This document shows, in pieces, positions 42,351-52,931 of a stretch of 64,000 nucleotides of DNA (the stretch's first letter is position 1; each line of letters starts with the position of its first letter). The notes below the pieces were generated by a model. The model ran no database searches. It had not been told where the DNA came from and saw only the letters and a list, made by a program, of their open reading frames with translations. Source of the DNA: Alteromonas sp. KUL49 (lineage in GTDB: Bacteria > Pseudomonadota > Gammaproteobacteria > Enterobacterales > Alteromonadaceae); NCBI RefSeq assembly GCF_006538345.1, contig NZ_BJKL01000002.1, positions 62,001-126,000 on the forward strand, read 5' to 3'. The translations under genes and the position numbers were made by a program.

Positions 42351-43394
42351 ATGATAAAAAAAATATCTCGCAACCTACTTGTTGGCGTTGTTGCATTGAC
42401 GGCCTTATCGCAAGGCGCTTTTGCCCAGTCCTTTGATCGTAACACTGCTAAGTTAGTTGTTACCACTCCAGTTACCTTTTTAAATGAAACAAGATATGTC
42501 GAAGCCGTGGGTAGTGCCGAGGCCGTTAACTCTGTTGTGCTTTACCCAGCGGTGTCTGATGAAGTTACCGAGATTAACTTTACCCCCGGTGATATGGTTG
42601 AAGCGGGCCAAGTGCTAGTTAGATTGGATGACAGACGCCAGCGAGTGGCAGTAAAACGCGCAGAGCTTGAATTAAAAGAAACCCAACGTACCCTTTCACG
42701 TTTAACAGAGAGCTTTGAAAAAGGTGCTATTCCAGTTAATGAGCTGGATTTAGCCCGTACGCAGCACGAGCTAGCTGAAGTTGCCCTTGAAGAAGCGCAA
42801 GCAGATTTAGATGACAGAAAAGTCGTCGCCCCTTTCAGCGGTATTGTTGGGCTTACCGATATCGAAGTTGGCGACCGCATCACCGCGCAAACCATTGTTA
42901 CTACCCTTGATAACAGAGACAAACTCTTCATTAATTTTCGTGCGCCAGAATCGTCCATGGCCGTGCTAATGAATAACCCTGTAGTCACATTAGAGCCCTG
43001 GACCAATCGACAAGTATCACTTGAGGCACAAATTGCACAAGTAGACAGTCGTGTTAATGAAGAAGACAGAACCGTTCGCGCTCGCGCCGTGCTTGACAAC
43101 AGTGCAGACAGCTATCGCCCTGGTATGAGCTTTAGAGTGAACCTAAGTGTAGAAGGTGAACGCTATGCCGCAGTGCCAGAGGCTTCACTACTGTGGGGCG
43201 CACAAGGTGCTTATATTTGGTTGTCTGAGAATGGCAAAGCTAAACGTGTAGACGTAAACGTGCATCAACGCCTGCGCGGTAGAATACTGATCACTGGCGA
43301 TGTGAGTGAAGGCGACACGCTAATTGCCGAGGGTGTACAGCGTTTAAGAAATGGCCAAGAAGTGACCACAGCATTAGCGGGAGTCGCTAACTAA
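42351..43394 (+). CDS. RND efflux membrane fusion protein
   Basis: 347 residues from the ATG at 42351, which begins a signal peptide (MIKKISRNLLVGVVALTALS, cleavage near AFAQ). Lipoyl/hairpin core: SVVLYPAVSDEVTEINFTPGD, the coiled hairpin LELKETQRTLSRLTESFEKG, VVAPFSGIVGLTDIEVGDRIT, and a C-terminal VEGVQRLRNGQEV beta segment. It is the periplasmic adaptor for the RND pump encoded directly downstream; the stop overlaps the pump start (TAATG). A TolC-type gene is not in the window. Confidence 0.92.
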   Translation: MIKKISRNLLVGVVALTALSQGAFAQSFDRNTAKLVVTTPVTFLNETRYVEAVGSAEAVNSVVLYPAVSDEVTEINFTPGDMVEAGQVLVRLDDRRQRVAVKRAELELKETQRTLSRLTESFEKGAIPVNELDLARTQHELAEVALEEAQADLDDRKVVAPFSGIVGLTDIEVGDRITAQTIVTTLDNRDKLFINFRAPESSMAVLMNNPVVTLEPWTNRQVSLEAQIAQVDSRVNEEDRTVRARAVLDNSADSYRPGMSFRVNLSVEGERYAAVPEASLLWGAQGAYIWLSENGKAKRVDVNVHQRLRGRILITGDVSEGDTLIAEGVQRLRNGQEVTTALAGVAN

Positions 43395-46300
43395 TGGATA
43401 ATACCGAAGTAACTAATGACCTCCCCTCAACGGCAATAAGACGCCCCGTACTTATTGTTGTACTCAACTTGCTTATTGCCATTGCTGGTTTGTCGGCGCT
43501 TTACGGCTTAGAGGTTCGAGAGCTTCCCGATGTAGACACGCCAAGAGTGACAGTAACCGCTAACTACCCTGGTGCGTCACCGGAAACGGTAGATGCGGAA
43601 GTTACCAGCCGATTGGAAGGCGCGGTGGCTAGGGTGAGTGGTGTTAAAAACATTTATGCCCAAAGTGAGGAAAACTTTGCTCGCGTTCGCGTTGAGTTTA
43701 GGCCCGGTGTAAACCTTGAAGATGCCGCTAATGAAACCCGCGAGTCTGTGAGTCGTGTACAACGCCAGCTGCCTAATGAAGTGGAAAACCTGGCGATAAT
43801 TCGCGCCGACAATGATGCGCAAGCAGTGGTGAGCTTAGCCGTGTCGAGCGAAAGCTTAGACATGGAAACACTCACAGAGCGGGTTGAAACCGATTTAGCG
43901 CCCCTATTTTTGAGTATTCCTGGGGTTGCCGATGTTAACTTGCGTGGTGACAGAGCGCGGGTACTGCGTGTATCTATCGATCCTCTTCGCCTAACAAGCT
44001 TTGGCTTGTCGATGACAGACATCGCCAACGCATTACAGCTTGCGCCTTTTGATGTGCCTGCGGGGAGCATTCAATCCGCTGACCAAGCACTGATTGTTCG
44101 CGCTGACGCGACTTCGGTATCAGCAGAAGATGTGGGCAACATAGTAGTTACGGGTGATGTGCGTATTAACGATGTTGCCAGCGTGTATTTCGGCCCGGCG
44201 GATACGTCGAGTATGGTTCGTCTAGATGGCCGTCCGGTCATTGGTTTAGGCGTGATCCGTCAAGCCAGTTCAAACACCATTGAAATCTCTGACGAGGTAT
44301 TAGCCTCGGTAAAAGACCTTCAAAAGCGCTTTCCTGAGTTGGACATTGTGGTGACCGCAGACGACGCAGAATTTATCCGTGACTCTGTATCAGAAGTTGT
44401 GGTGTCACTGAGCTTAACCGTCGCGCTTGTTATCGTTACCCTGCTGGTGTTTATTGGCTCGTGGCGAGCCACTATTGTTCCTGCGCTCTCTATTCCCGTA
44501 TCACTGGCAGGCGCCCTTGCCATTATTTGGGGAATGGGATTTTCAATCAATATACTCACGCTGCTTGCTCTGGTACTTGCCACTGGCATGATTGTCGACG
44601 ATGCCATTGTGGTCTCTGAAAACATTCAACGACGCAGAGCCATGGGCCTAGGCGCACGAGCAGCTGCCGTTGTTGGTACTCGAGAAGTATTTTTTTGCGG
44701 TAGTAGCCACTACCGCAGTGTTAGCATCGGTATTTATTCCTATCGCCTTTTTGCCATCTACCGCAGGGCGACTATTCCGTGAATTTGGCGGTGTTTTAGC
44801 TGGAGCAGTCATCATATCCTCGTTTGTGGCGTTGTCTTTGGTACCGGCATTAACTGCCCGTTTGCCGGTAAAAACAAACGCAGACAAAGCAAGCTTGTTC
44901 AGTCGTACCTTTGGTCGTTTCGGCCATGTATGTTTGTCGCTGTACCAGCGTTCATTGGTTAAGTCACTCAAATACGCCTGGCTTGTGGGCGTGTTAAGTT
45001 TAGCTGCGGGCGGCGGTGCGTATTTGCTCGCTCAAAACATCGACAATCAGCTGCTCCCCAGCGAAGACCGAGGTACCTTACGTATCTTTGCCCGAGGCCC
45101 TGATGGTGCCGGCATTAACTTTATGGACAGGCAAGCGGAAAAGATGGAAGCCATGCTAATGCCCTACGTCGAGGACGGCACGGTTGACTCCATTTATACC
45201 GTTGTAGGTCAGTGGGACCCGAATATTGTATTTATTACCGCGCCATTAAAACACTGGGATGAAAGAGACAAATCACTTCAGGAAGTCGCTAACGAAATTC
45301 GCCCTCGGCTTCAACAAATTCCCGGTGCTCCAGGTAATGCGTGGGGTGGCAACAGCTTGAACTTGCGCGGCCAAGGTGGCGGTTTAGAAATTGCGCTAAC
45401 GGGCGAAACCTATCCAAAGATCTTTGAAGCAGCAACTGCATTTGCAAGAGAGCTAGAGGCCACTATGCCAGAGCTAGGTCGAGCTCGTATCAGTTATGAT
45501 CCTACGCAGCCACAAATGCGGGTCAATATCGACAGACGTCGCGCCGAAGAACTTGGCGTGCCGCTTAATGATATTGCTCGTACTCTAAGGGCGGCGGTGA
45601 ATGGCGACGACATTGCCGATTTGAACGTGGGTGACCAAGCGGTTCCCATTATTTTGCAAACTAATAGTCGCAGTACTATCAATCCGTCAGATATTACGAG
45701 CCTATACGTGAAGAGCCGTTCTGGAAGCTTAGTACCTTTGTCGAGTGTGGCATATATTACCGAGGAAGGCGTTGCCGCCGAACTTGAACGTCAAGCCCAG
45801 CGCAGAGCGATTAAAGTTGAAATGGAGCTACCAGAAGATACTCCCATTAGCGAAGTAGTGGACAACATTCGTGCATTAGGCAACGATACCCTCCCTCAAG
45901 GTATCGGCTTGATTTTCCTAGGTGAAGCGCAAACCTATGAAGAAACCTCTCGACAGGTGGCGATGACCTATCTATTGGCATTCTTGATTGTACTGCTAGT
46001 ACTTGCTGCACAATTTGAGAGTGTGAACAGTGCAGTGGTTGTTATGCTAACCGTACCTTTTGGTATTGCCGCAGCAATTTATGCCTTGTACTTAACCAGC
46101 ACCAGCATCAATATTTATTCGCAGATTGGTCTTGTGATGCTTATTGGCCTGCTTGCTAAAAACGCGATTTTACTTATCGAATTTGCCGACCAACTTCGCG
46201 ACAAAGGCATGAGTGTTTACGACGCTATCGTTGAGGCAGGTAAGGTACGTTTACGCCCGATCATGATGACCTTGGTGTCTACCATATTGGGCGGCCTACC

Positions 46301-46502
46301 ATTGATTTTATCTACCGGTGCAGGAGCAGAAGCCAGAAACGCTATTGGCTGGGTGGTTTTCGGTGGCTTAGGTATTGCGGTGGTATTTACCTTGTACCTC
46401 ACCCCGGTGTTGTATTTAGCCCTAGCACGATTTACCAAACCTAGAGCTGACGAAAGTAAGCGCCTTGAACGAGAAATGAAAGAGGCGTCTTCTCAGGTAT
46501 AA
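43394..46502 (+). pseudogene. RND efflux transporter (HAE1 type), single-base frameshift in a T7 tract
   Basis: About 1035 residues when repaired. The first frame (43394-44782) opens STAIRRPVLIVVLNLLIAI and includes the periplasmic porter domain and GMIVDDAIVVSENI, with the proton-relay Asp pair of helix 4. The second frame (to 46502) covers the rest, with ending GWVVFGGLGIAVVFTLYLTP. The break lies at a run of seven T (44690-44696): with six T the junction reads TREVFFAVVATTAV, the usual family sequence. As written the pump would be truncated in the middle of the membrane domain. This could be a real mutation, phase variation or an assembly error. Confidence 0.85.
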
Positions 46503-46503
46503 C

Positions 46504-46538
46504 GAAAAAGGCCTCTCTATCGCTAGAGAGGCCTTTTC
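46504..46538 (+). terminator. Terminator between RND and TerB-like genes
   Basis: A long stem GAAAAAGGCCTCTCTA / TAGAGAGGCCTTTTC around a TCGC loop. With T- and A-rich flanks it can act on both strands, between the convergent efflux operon and the TerB-like gene. Confidence 0.92.
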
Positions 46539-46557
46539 ATATTCATCTTTGCCAACG

Positions 46558-46959
46558 CTACGCCGTAGGCTCTTGCGTTGCTCCAGTATTCACAAGCTCT
46601 TTAGCCAGCAACTTATGGGTTAGTAGCGACAATAGTTCTGTTTCTTTCTCACTGCGCTCACCGTCTATTCCAGTGATACCCATAGCAACTTCAAGAGTTT
46701 TGTTGGCATCAAACACTAAATCGTCTTTTAACTGACGCATAAAGTTTGCACTGTCACCCGCATCAATGGCCTGTCGAGTTTGATAAATCGTGTCGTTTAA
46801 AAACGCCTCTGGGCAAATTGGGCTTTGCCAGTCCAGAGTGTCAACCACATCATTGAGATAATCTTGTTCGGATAAAGAGACTGTACCGTCGACCTGATAC
46901 AGCAACACAGATAATTTGATTAACGCTTGGTTAAAGCCTTGTTGTTCTGATAGTTCCAT
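46558..46959 (-). CDS. TerB-like (tellurite-resistance-fold) protein
   Basis: 133 residues from the ATG at 46959, which has AAGGGG upstream; the frame begins further upstream but without a ribosome site. All-helical, with the acidic-site features of the TerB fold: LIKLSVLLYQVDGTVSLSEQDYL and GITGIDGERSEKETELLSLL, both D/E-rich like the metal-binding helices of TerB. Role unknown. It is on the same strand and about 180 bp downstream of the condensin-like operon, so co-transcription is possible but not shown. Confidence 0.7.
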   Translation of the reverse strand: MELSEQQGFNQALIKLSVLLYQVDGTVSLSEQDYLNDVVDTLDWQSPICPEAFLNDTIYQTRQAIDAGDSANFMRQLKDDLVFDANKTLEVAMGITGIDGERSEKETELLSLLTHKLLAKELVNTGATQEPTA

Positions 46960-47137
46960 TATTCGCCCCTTAATACTATTCAAAAGTGACAGGAAAAACA
47001 TGTGGCCAGTAATGCTAAATTCAAGATTACATCGGCGCAATGTTAACACTTTGTAAAGAATCGCCTAAGAAGATCGCAACTTTAAAATCATACCTATGTA
47101 CTGAAATCTATACTTACAAAAACTACCCGCTAGCCTG

Positions 47138-48358
47138 TTACCTCAGCCCCAAGGTTACGTCGTTAATGTAAAAGTTACCTGTAAAGCGCGTATCGTTGCT
47201 TCCCTGCGCATCTAGCGCAAAGAACTGTTTGTCCTCTTCATCAAGCCCTTGGTAACCACCAATCACTTGATAGATCCACACTTCAGGGTCAAAACTAAGC
47301 TCGTGTTCGTGATAATACTCCAACGCAGTTTTTGCTTGCCCAGAGTCAATCACATCAACAAAGTAAGCCTCTACCGCTTGATGAAGCGGGTCTTTCTCTA
47401 ACGTCACACTCGCTTGTTCAGTAACACTAATTTCTTGCGATTCAACCTGCTCTTCTGGCGCTTTATGTTGCTTGTGCACATAGTTTAACGCCCCAACAAT
47501 TGCGTGATAATCAGCCTCATGTTCAACGTTGTTCACATTTGAAACCGCAGGTTTAATTACACTGCGTGACTGATTAAACAGCACGGGTACTTGGGTTAGA
47601 TTAGGGTAATTGCCAGGAGTAAAATCTGGGTGTTGCTCCATGTGAAGCAAAAACCCTTTAAGTAAGCGGGTACGCCCTCTGAACTCTCTGAATCGCCCAA
47701 GTAAATCAAGTAATCGTGCTTGCACCACCGACAGCTCTTGTGCCGCCAATGAGAAACGTTGCTGAAGTGAGACAACAAGTAAGTGACGAAGTTCGCGATT
47801 TGAACCTGCTAATTCACTTAATTCGTCAAATCGGAAACACTCTAGCTGGCCCAGTAGGTCAGTTACTTGTTCCTGAGCCAGTTCATTTTCACGAATTTTC
47901 GCCTCAACCGACGACACATAGCCAAATTCGTTGTTAATACGACTGAACATTACCCTTACACTGTTGGAAAGGGTTTCAGACAACTGATACGCATGTTCAG
48001 TAAGGTCACTCATATATGCCGTGGCGTCGTTGTAACGCTGGTGATGGAGCGCTTCTTTGTAATGCTCAGTGAGAGTTTTAAGGCTTGCGATAGCCGCACC
48101 AATGTTGGTGTTGATATTGCGGTTTCGCTCATCCTGTAAGCTACCTTCGAGCAAGGTTCGCACTGCGCTTTTAAGGCGCAGATCACTTTGTGCCTCAGGC
48201 CGCCACAACACGCCAAGCTGCACTAGCTGTTCTAATACTTTGGGGCTGTATTCCCGCGCAGACACCGACCCGTTAATATACGCCTGCATGATCAGGTCGC
48301 TGTGTCGCCCTAACGCGTTGAGTAATCGACTCCCCGCCTGCAACAATACCTGACTCAT
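47138..48358 (-). CDS. Kleisin (MukF/MksF/JetA)-like subunit of an SMC-type operon
   Basis: 406 residues. The N-terminal helical segment (LLNALGRHSDLIMQAYINGS; VLEQLVQLGVLWRPE) is winged-helix-like, the middle is long helices (KIRENELAQEQVTDLLGQLE; ELSVVQARLLDLLGRFREF), and the C-terminus has PEVWIYQVIGGYQGLDEED and FTGNFYINDVTLGLR. The start overlaps the stop of the previous gene by ATGA. Together with the ATPase and the 211-residue gene it forms the layout of MukBEF/MksBEF/Jet complexes. The kleisin assignment rests on operon layout and helical pattern, not on a specific motif. Confidence 0.65.
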   Translation of the reverse strand: MSQVLLQAGSRLLNALGRHSDLIMQAYINGSVSAREYSPKVLEQLVQLGVLWRPEAQSDLRLKSAVRTLLEGSLQDERNRNINTNIGAAIASLKTLTEHYKEALHHQRYNDATAYMSDLTEHAYQLSETLSNSVRVMFSRINNEFGYVSSVEAKIRENELAQEQVTDLLGQLECFRFDELSELAGSNRELRHLLVVSLQQRFSLAAQELSVVQARLLDLLGRFREFRGRTRLLKGFLLHMEQHPDFTPGNYPNLTQVPVLFNQSRSVIKPAVSNVNNVEHEADYHAIVGALNYVHKQHKAPEEQVESQEISVTEQASVTLEKDPLHQAVEAYFVDVIDSGQAKTALEYYHEHELSFDPEVWIYQVIGGYQGLDEEDKQFFALDAQGSNDTRFTGNFYINDVTLGLR

Positions 48359-48990
48359 ATCAAGCTACCTTGCTGAATAGCGGCGTCGGCCTGTTCGGCA
48401 AGGCTCAGCGCCTCGGTTTCGTCAATAAAGCGGATCATCTCGTACAAGTGTTCTACGCGGCCAGTGGCCAAATAAATCTGCTTGTCTGGGTTAGGCTTGA
48501 TTAAGTAGCCCAAATCACACAACCGCTTAAACACCTGCTTTAACTGGCCGTCGGCCGATACACTGGCTGAGCCAAACATCTTGTAGCGCGATATTTTTTC
48601 AAGTTGCTCGGTATACGCAGGTGTGTCTTCGATGGTGGTGAGTAGCTCATTCAAGCGAATGGCATTGCCCATTGTCACGGGCATATCAGACTCATTGGCC
48701 TGTTGAACCAAAAGCAACCACTCCACCAGCGGCACCAAATAAGAGGTGGTTTCCTGAAACTGTTGAATCAGAATTTTACGCTCGGCTTCACCAATAGTGA
48801 GGTAACTGGCAAAAAATACATCGCCTTCTGCCGTAGTCGAAAGGGTGCGATTAAGTAAGTTTAAATGGGGCTCTAGCTGGGCTGCATTGTCGTTAGCTTT
48901 CAAAAAACGCCACGACATTTCATCCGATACCTGACAAATGAACTTGCCTTCCAACAACGCGCTAAGTACTTGACCTTGTTCCGTCATCAT
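48355..48990 (-). CDS. MukE/MksE/JetB-like accessory subunit
   Basis: 211 residues with winged-helix-like features: LSALLEGKFICQVSDEMSWRFL and a later GEAERKILIQQFQETTSYLV, LKQVFKRLCDLGYLIKPNP segment. In MukBEF-type complexes such proteins bridge the kleisin and the ATPase. It starts 1 bp after the SMC stop, with GAGGAGAAATA as ribosome site, and its stop overlaps the next start by ATGA, so the three genes are translationally coupled. Confidence 0.65.
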   Translation of the reverse strand: MMTEQGQVLSALLEGKFICQVSDEMSWRFLKANDNAAQLEPHLNLLNRTLSTTAEGDVFFASYLTIGEAERKILIQQFQETTSYLVPLVEWLLLVQQANESDMPVTMGNAIRLNELLTTIEDTPAYTEQLEKISRYKMFGSASVSADGQLKQVFKRLCDLGYLIKPNPDKQIYLATGRVEHLYEMIRFIDETEALSLAEQADAAIQQGSLI

Positions 48991-48991
48991 A

Positions 48992-51900
48992 TTATTTCTC
49001 CTCAGCGAGCTGACGCGCTTTTAATCGCTCGGCGATGGCGCTAGATTTTGGTTGAACCACTTGTAATTGACGAGACACTTTGTCAATGAGGTAACGGTTC
49101 TCAAACAATGTCAGTACATCTGACTCTGGGTTAGGGAATGCGCCCACCACGCTAATGTTATTATTCTGACACGCGTCAAATATCTTCTTAACGTTGCTTT
49201 GGTGAAGCGTACCCAGTTCATCAATAGGCCAGTGTATGGTGGCCTTTTCATCACCACGTAATAAACGAGTAAAGGCAAGCAAGAACTTACACAAAATCAA
49301 GTAAGCCATACCGTGACTCGACGACTCATTGAGCTGGCGGTCCGTCCTAATAGTTAGGTCGCTGTTGCCCTCTTTTAAGTGCAGTTCAATATCCAGTAGC
49401 TTACTGATACCGCCAGTGAGCGCGGCACGGCCAAGAATATCCAATACAGTACGCATACTTACGCCGTACTCTTCCTGTGGCAACTCATTTGCGCCACTCT
49501 CAATCCACAATTCGTAGTGTTTTCTGAACTGTTCTAGCTCTGGCCAGAATTCCAGCTCGCTAATGCGGGAGCGTATCTTGACTGCAGAGTCAGACACACC
49601 ATCGAGGAACAGTTCACCGTCAACCTCTTTGGTGATACGTCGACTTTGTGAGGCTATTCGCTTGTCGATATCAGCCAATACAAAATAGTACTGAGACAAG
49701 TCTGCACCAAAAATACGCCCTTGCTCACGAAGCCCTTGGAGTTTCTGTGGAACAATAACGTTTAGCAGCTGAGAAAGGTGAGTCACCATTCGGCGGTGGT
49801 CAATAGACTTGATACCATTGGCGTTTGTGGTCGCACACTCTTCTCGTGCTCTCTCCCACGTATCTGACAAGCCCGTACCAGCCTGTGCCGCAATTAACTG
49901 ATCGAAGCGTTCAACGTAGGCACGCACATCACTGAGTAACTGCTCTCGCTCTTGTAGCTGACTTTGAACCTGTGAAATACGCTGACCAATACTTACTGCG
50001 TCTTGGCTCAACTGGGCTTTGGTTTCATCAGGCGCTTTCAGTCGAATCTTGCTTAACGACTTGCTCAGCGACGTCACCTGCTCTAAATGCTCTTTGGTTT
50101 GCTTAAGCGATGATTCAAGTTCTGCGTGTTGCTCTAGTAGTGTTTCTCGCAGTGTTTTGTAACTCGACTGCTTTTCAGCAAGGCTACGCTCAGCATCACC
50201 CAATGATTTGCGAGCTTTGGTTAAGCCTTCTTGCCATATCACTTTTTGTGACATGAACACCGTATTGTACCAGCGCTCGTAGTCGCTCACTTTGTGTCGG
50301 TGTTTTTCGGTGCGATTGATAGACGCTTTTAATTCGTTGATCTGACGCTTTAACTGACCGATTTCATCAACGTCAACACCCCGTTGATTTAACTCGTTCT
50401 CTAACCATTGGTTCATTTCTTGACGATCTGACGCTGCACTGTCTTTAGCGTGCTTGATGTCTTGGTCAATTTTTTCGATTCTGCTGTCGGTATCACTCAA
50501 CAACTGTTGCCAGTGAAAACGGTGCTCAGTTTCCGCTTCTCGCTGCTGATCTTTGATCTCATCAACACTTGCAGCAAACTGAGTAGCGGCTTGTTTTTGA
50601 CTCTGCTTAATTCCGTCTAACTTTGTTCTGGTCGACTTTTTACGGGCAGACAAGGCTTGCTGATACTCGCTGAGTACTGTGTCTCTGTCTTGCTGTGTAC
50701 GCTTACGGGTCGCTTCAGCACTTTTAACGCCGTTATCTTTTTGCGTAACTACAAGCTCTGCATTGCGCACTTCCTCATTGGCTTTTGCCAAGGTCGTTTC
50801 ACAGGTGTTTTGTGCCTCAAGGGCTTCAGCCTGACGCTGCTGGGCATCACTGAGTTTTTGCTTTAACTCAGTTTCGGTTTGCGCATAGCGTGGGGTATCA
50901 ATCATAGAAAGGGCAAGTTCAACCCCCATCAATGAGGTACCCTCGTCTTTTTTGCTCGGCTTTAAGTCGGTGCGGTCGAGTAAATCAGGATGCAGCACCT
51001 TACCCAGCGTATGCTCCCAGTCATCTACGTTTTTGCGCAAGAATTCTAATAGCGAACCTTCACCGGGGTACAAAAGGCCGTTGATTTTTTCAACTTCAAC
51101 GTCTTCCTTTTGATAGCGCGCTCTTGCTTTATCGAGGGCGTTAGACGCCTCTAAACGCTGTTGTACCAGTTTGCTATGCGCCTGATTGGCTTTCCGTAGT
51201 TCGCTACGGGCAGCATCTTCATTAACCGATGCATCTCTAATAGCAGCGTCTAGCAGGTCAAGTTGCGATTGTTCAAACTCATTGTATCCGGCGTTATTCA
51301 ACGCAGACTGAAGCTCAGCTTCTTTCACTTTAAGTTCACTCAGCGCATCTTGATGAGCAGCTTTCACATCATTCAACTGAGCGGCGAAATCACGTTGAAT
51401 TTGGGTAATACTCTCGCTTTCTTCACGCTGCTGTTGGGCTTTCTGCTCAGCGGCTTCTGCTTTTCTTTCCGACAACAACTCAAGCGTTTGTCCTAAGCTA
51501 TCACTAAGTTCTGCGGCACGGCGGTTAAAGGCCGATTCAATATCTTGGTGCTTTTCAGTCAAAAGGTGATAGCGACTTTCGGCAATTTCAGCATCTCGTT
51601 GCCATTGGGCAAGGTTTTCTACATCTTCTTTTAACTGCTCGATATCTTCAGATTGCCATTGCTCAAACTCTTGCTCTACGGTGTCGAGTTCAGTAGTGAA
51701 TTTGTCAACATCGGCGCGGGCAGAGGAAATAACCTGATTCAAATGATCACGACTATCGTACCATTGGCTGTCAGCCTGTTTTCGCTCGAACTGATTGTTG
51801 TCCAACGCCTGCTTAGTCGACTCTAAATGGGCTGATAAGTAAGACTTGTCCAATTCAAAATCGTGTTTGAGCTGACTAAGTTCAGCTTCCAGTGAAGTCA

Positions 51901-52675
51901 ACGCCATATCGGCTTGCTCTAGCTTGGAAAACTCAGGGCGTATTTTGTCGAACTGTTTAATTAACTGGCATTCTTTGATCCAATCATCAACTCTGTGACG
52001 ACTCAAATTTGACGTAGGCGGCGTTACACCATCTTCTTCTAGAATAGCGGCAATCATGGCTTTGATGGTTTCCATCTTGCCTTCTTTTGAGTGCACCGCT
52101 TTTGCTAGTTTCTCGATATGACGCATGTGCTTACCAGACTCACACACACTAAATACTTTGGCATATCCCAGTAGCTCTCGCGCTGAACTACTCTGGTTTA
52201 ACACACCTAAATCATTTTGAATAATCGCGCGAAAATCTTTGGTATTCAGAATATTACTGACGAGAATATCATTGCGCTTCATGGCACGAGCTAGTTCCGC
52301 ACTAGATACGCTGACGTGCTTACCGCTTTTTTGCTTAATCAGGTAATCGTCTAAATCGAAAGGCTTACCCACTAGACGGTAGTTTACGCCCGTGCCATTT
52401 GAGCTTAGTACTACCTGACATAAATCCCCTTCTGCTCGGGTGTATTCGTAAATAATAAAGCTAGAAGTACGGGGCAAGTACCAGCGTTCAAAACTGTCTC
52501 GGGTTGCGGGAACTACCCGGCTTGGATATTCACCGTAAAACACCGGTATTAAGCGTTGTAACGTAGTTTTACCCGAGGCGTTGGTACCACAAATATTGGT
52601 GTGACCATCAAGCTTCAACTCCACAACACCCGGTAAATGAGTGTCAATAAGGATGATGCGATTTAAACCAGCCAT
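48992..52675 (-). CDS. SMC/MukB-like coiled-coil ATPase
   Basis: 1227 residues from the ATG at 52675 (AGGAAGAAT upstream; an ATG at 52699 has no site). Walker A lies at residues 30-38 (GTNASGKTT), followed by a long alternating coiled coil with a central non-coiled region (about 530-590), and a C-terminal head with the signature-like LNESSSHGM near 1115 and Walker B IHWPIDELGTL near 1152. This head-coil-head layout defines SMC/MukB/RecN-type proteins. The signature and Walker B differ from the classical LSGGE and DEAD/DEAF, indicating a divergent branch such as Mks or Jet-like. It is followed by E- and F-like genes; no JetD/MksG-type nuclease gene is visible. Confidence 0.85.
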   Translation of the reverse strand: MAGLNRIILIDTHLPGVVELKLDGHTNICGTNASGKTTLQRLIPVFYGEYPSRVVPATRDSFERWYLPRTSSFIIYEYTRAEGDLCQVVLSSNGTGVNYRLVGKPFDLDDYLIKQKSGKHVSVSSAELARAMKRNDILVSNILNTKDFRAIIQNDLGVLNQSSSARELLGYAKVFSVCESGKHMRHIEKLAKAVHSKEGKMETIKAMIAAILEEDGVTPPTSNLSRHRVDDWIKECQLIKQFDKIRPEFSKLEQADMALTSLEAELSQLKHDFELDKSYLSAHLESTKQALDNNQFERKQADSQWYDSRDHLNQVISSARADVDKFTTELDTVEQEFEQWQSEDIEQLKEDVENLAQWQRDAEIAESRYHLLTEKHQDIESAFNRRAAELSDSLGQTLELLSERKAEAAEQKAQQQREESESITQIQRDFAAQLNDVKAAHQDALSELKVKEAELQSALNNAGYNEFEQSQLDLLDAAIRDASVNEDAARSELRKANQAHSKLVQQRLEASNALDKARARYQKEDVEVEKINGLLYPGEGSLLEFLRKNVDDWEHTLGKVLHPDLLDRTDLKPSKKDEGTSLMGVELALSMIDTPRYAQTETELKQKLSDAQQRQAEALEAQNTCETTLAKANEEVRNAELVVTQKDNGVKSAEATRKRTQQDRDTVLSEYQQALSARKKSTRTKLDGIKQSQKQAATQFAASVDEIKDQQREAETEHRFHWQQLLSDTDSRIEKIDQDIKHAKDSAASDRQEMNQWLENELNQRGVDVDEIGQLKRQINELKASINRTEKHRHKVSDYERWYNTVFMSQKVIWQEGLTKARKSLGDAERSLAEKQSSYKTLRETLLEQHAELESSLKQTKEHLEQVTSLSKSLSKIRLKAPDETKAQLSQDAVSIGQRISQVQSQLQEREQLLSDVRAYVERFDQLIAAQAGTGLSDTWERAREECATTNANGIKSIDHRRMVTHLSQLLNVIVPQKLQGLREQGRIFGADLSQYYFVLADIDKRIASQSRRITKEVDGELFLDGVSDSAVKIRSRISELEFWPELEQFRKHYELWIESGANELPQEEYGVSMRTVLDILGRAALTGGISKLLDIELHLKEGNSDLTIRTDRQLNESSSHGMAYLILCKFLLAFTRLLRGDEKATIHWPIDELGTLHQSNVKKIFDACQNNNISVVGAFPNPESDVLTLFENRYLIDKVSRQLQVVQPKSSAIAERLKARQLAEEK

Positions 52676-52931
52676 ATTCTTCCTGTTTGTATCTAGCACA
52701 CTTGATAAAGCGTGTGTGTCTTATTAGCGCGAATAGCCGCTCAGTTTATTACGATTTGCTAAAGGTTGCACTGCGTGGCAAGTAATAAGTGCAAAAAAAC
52801 CGATGTTCGGTAACAAAGTGCGAGTTGTCGTGTTTTGAATAGTCATTGGCATACAGTGATTAACCACAAGTCGCCCATTCTTTTACTCTTTATTCCGAAG
52901 ACAAGAAGCATAGTTTTAAGGAATCAAGACA

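Noticed and set aside
42542..43099. Long minus-strand frame inside the RND fusion-protein gene
   Set aside because: Serine/Arg-rich shadow of a clear gene with a full domain set.
47138..52699. Complete Wadjet (JetABCD) system
   Set aside because: No JetD-like nuclease is visible next to the three genes and the order and motifs differ, so I call it only SMC/condensin-like.
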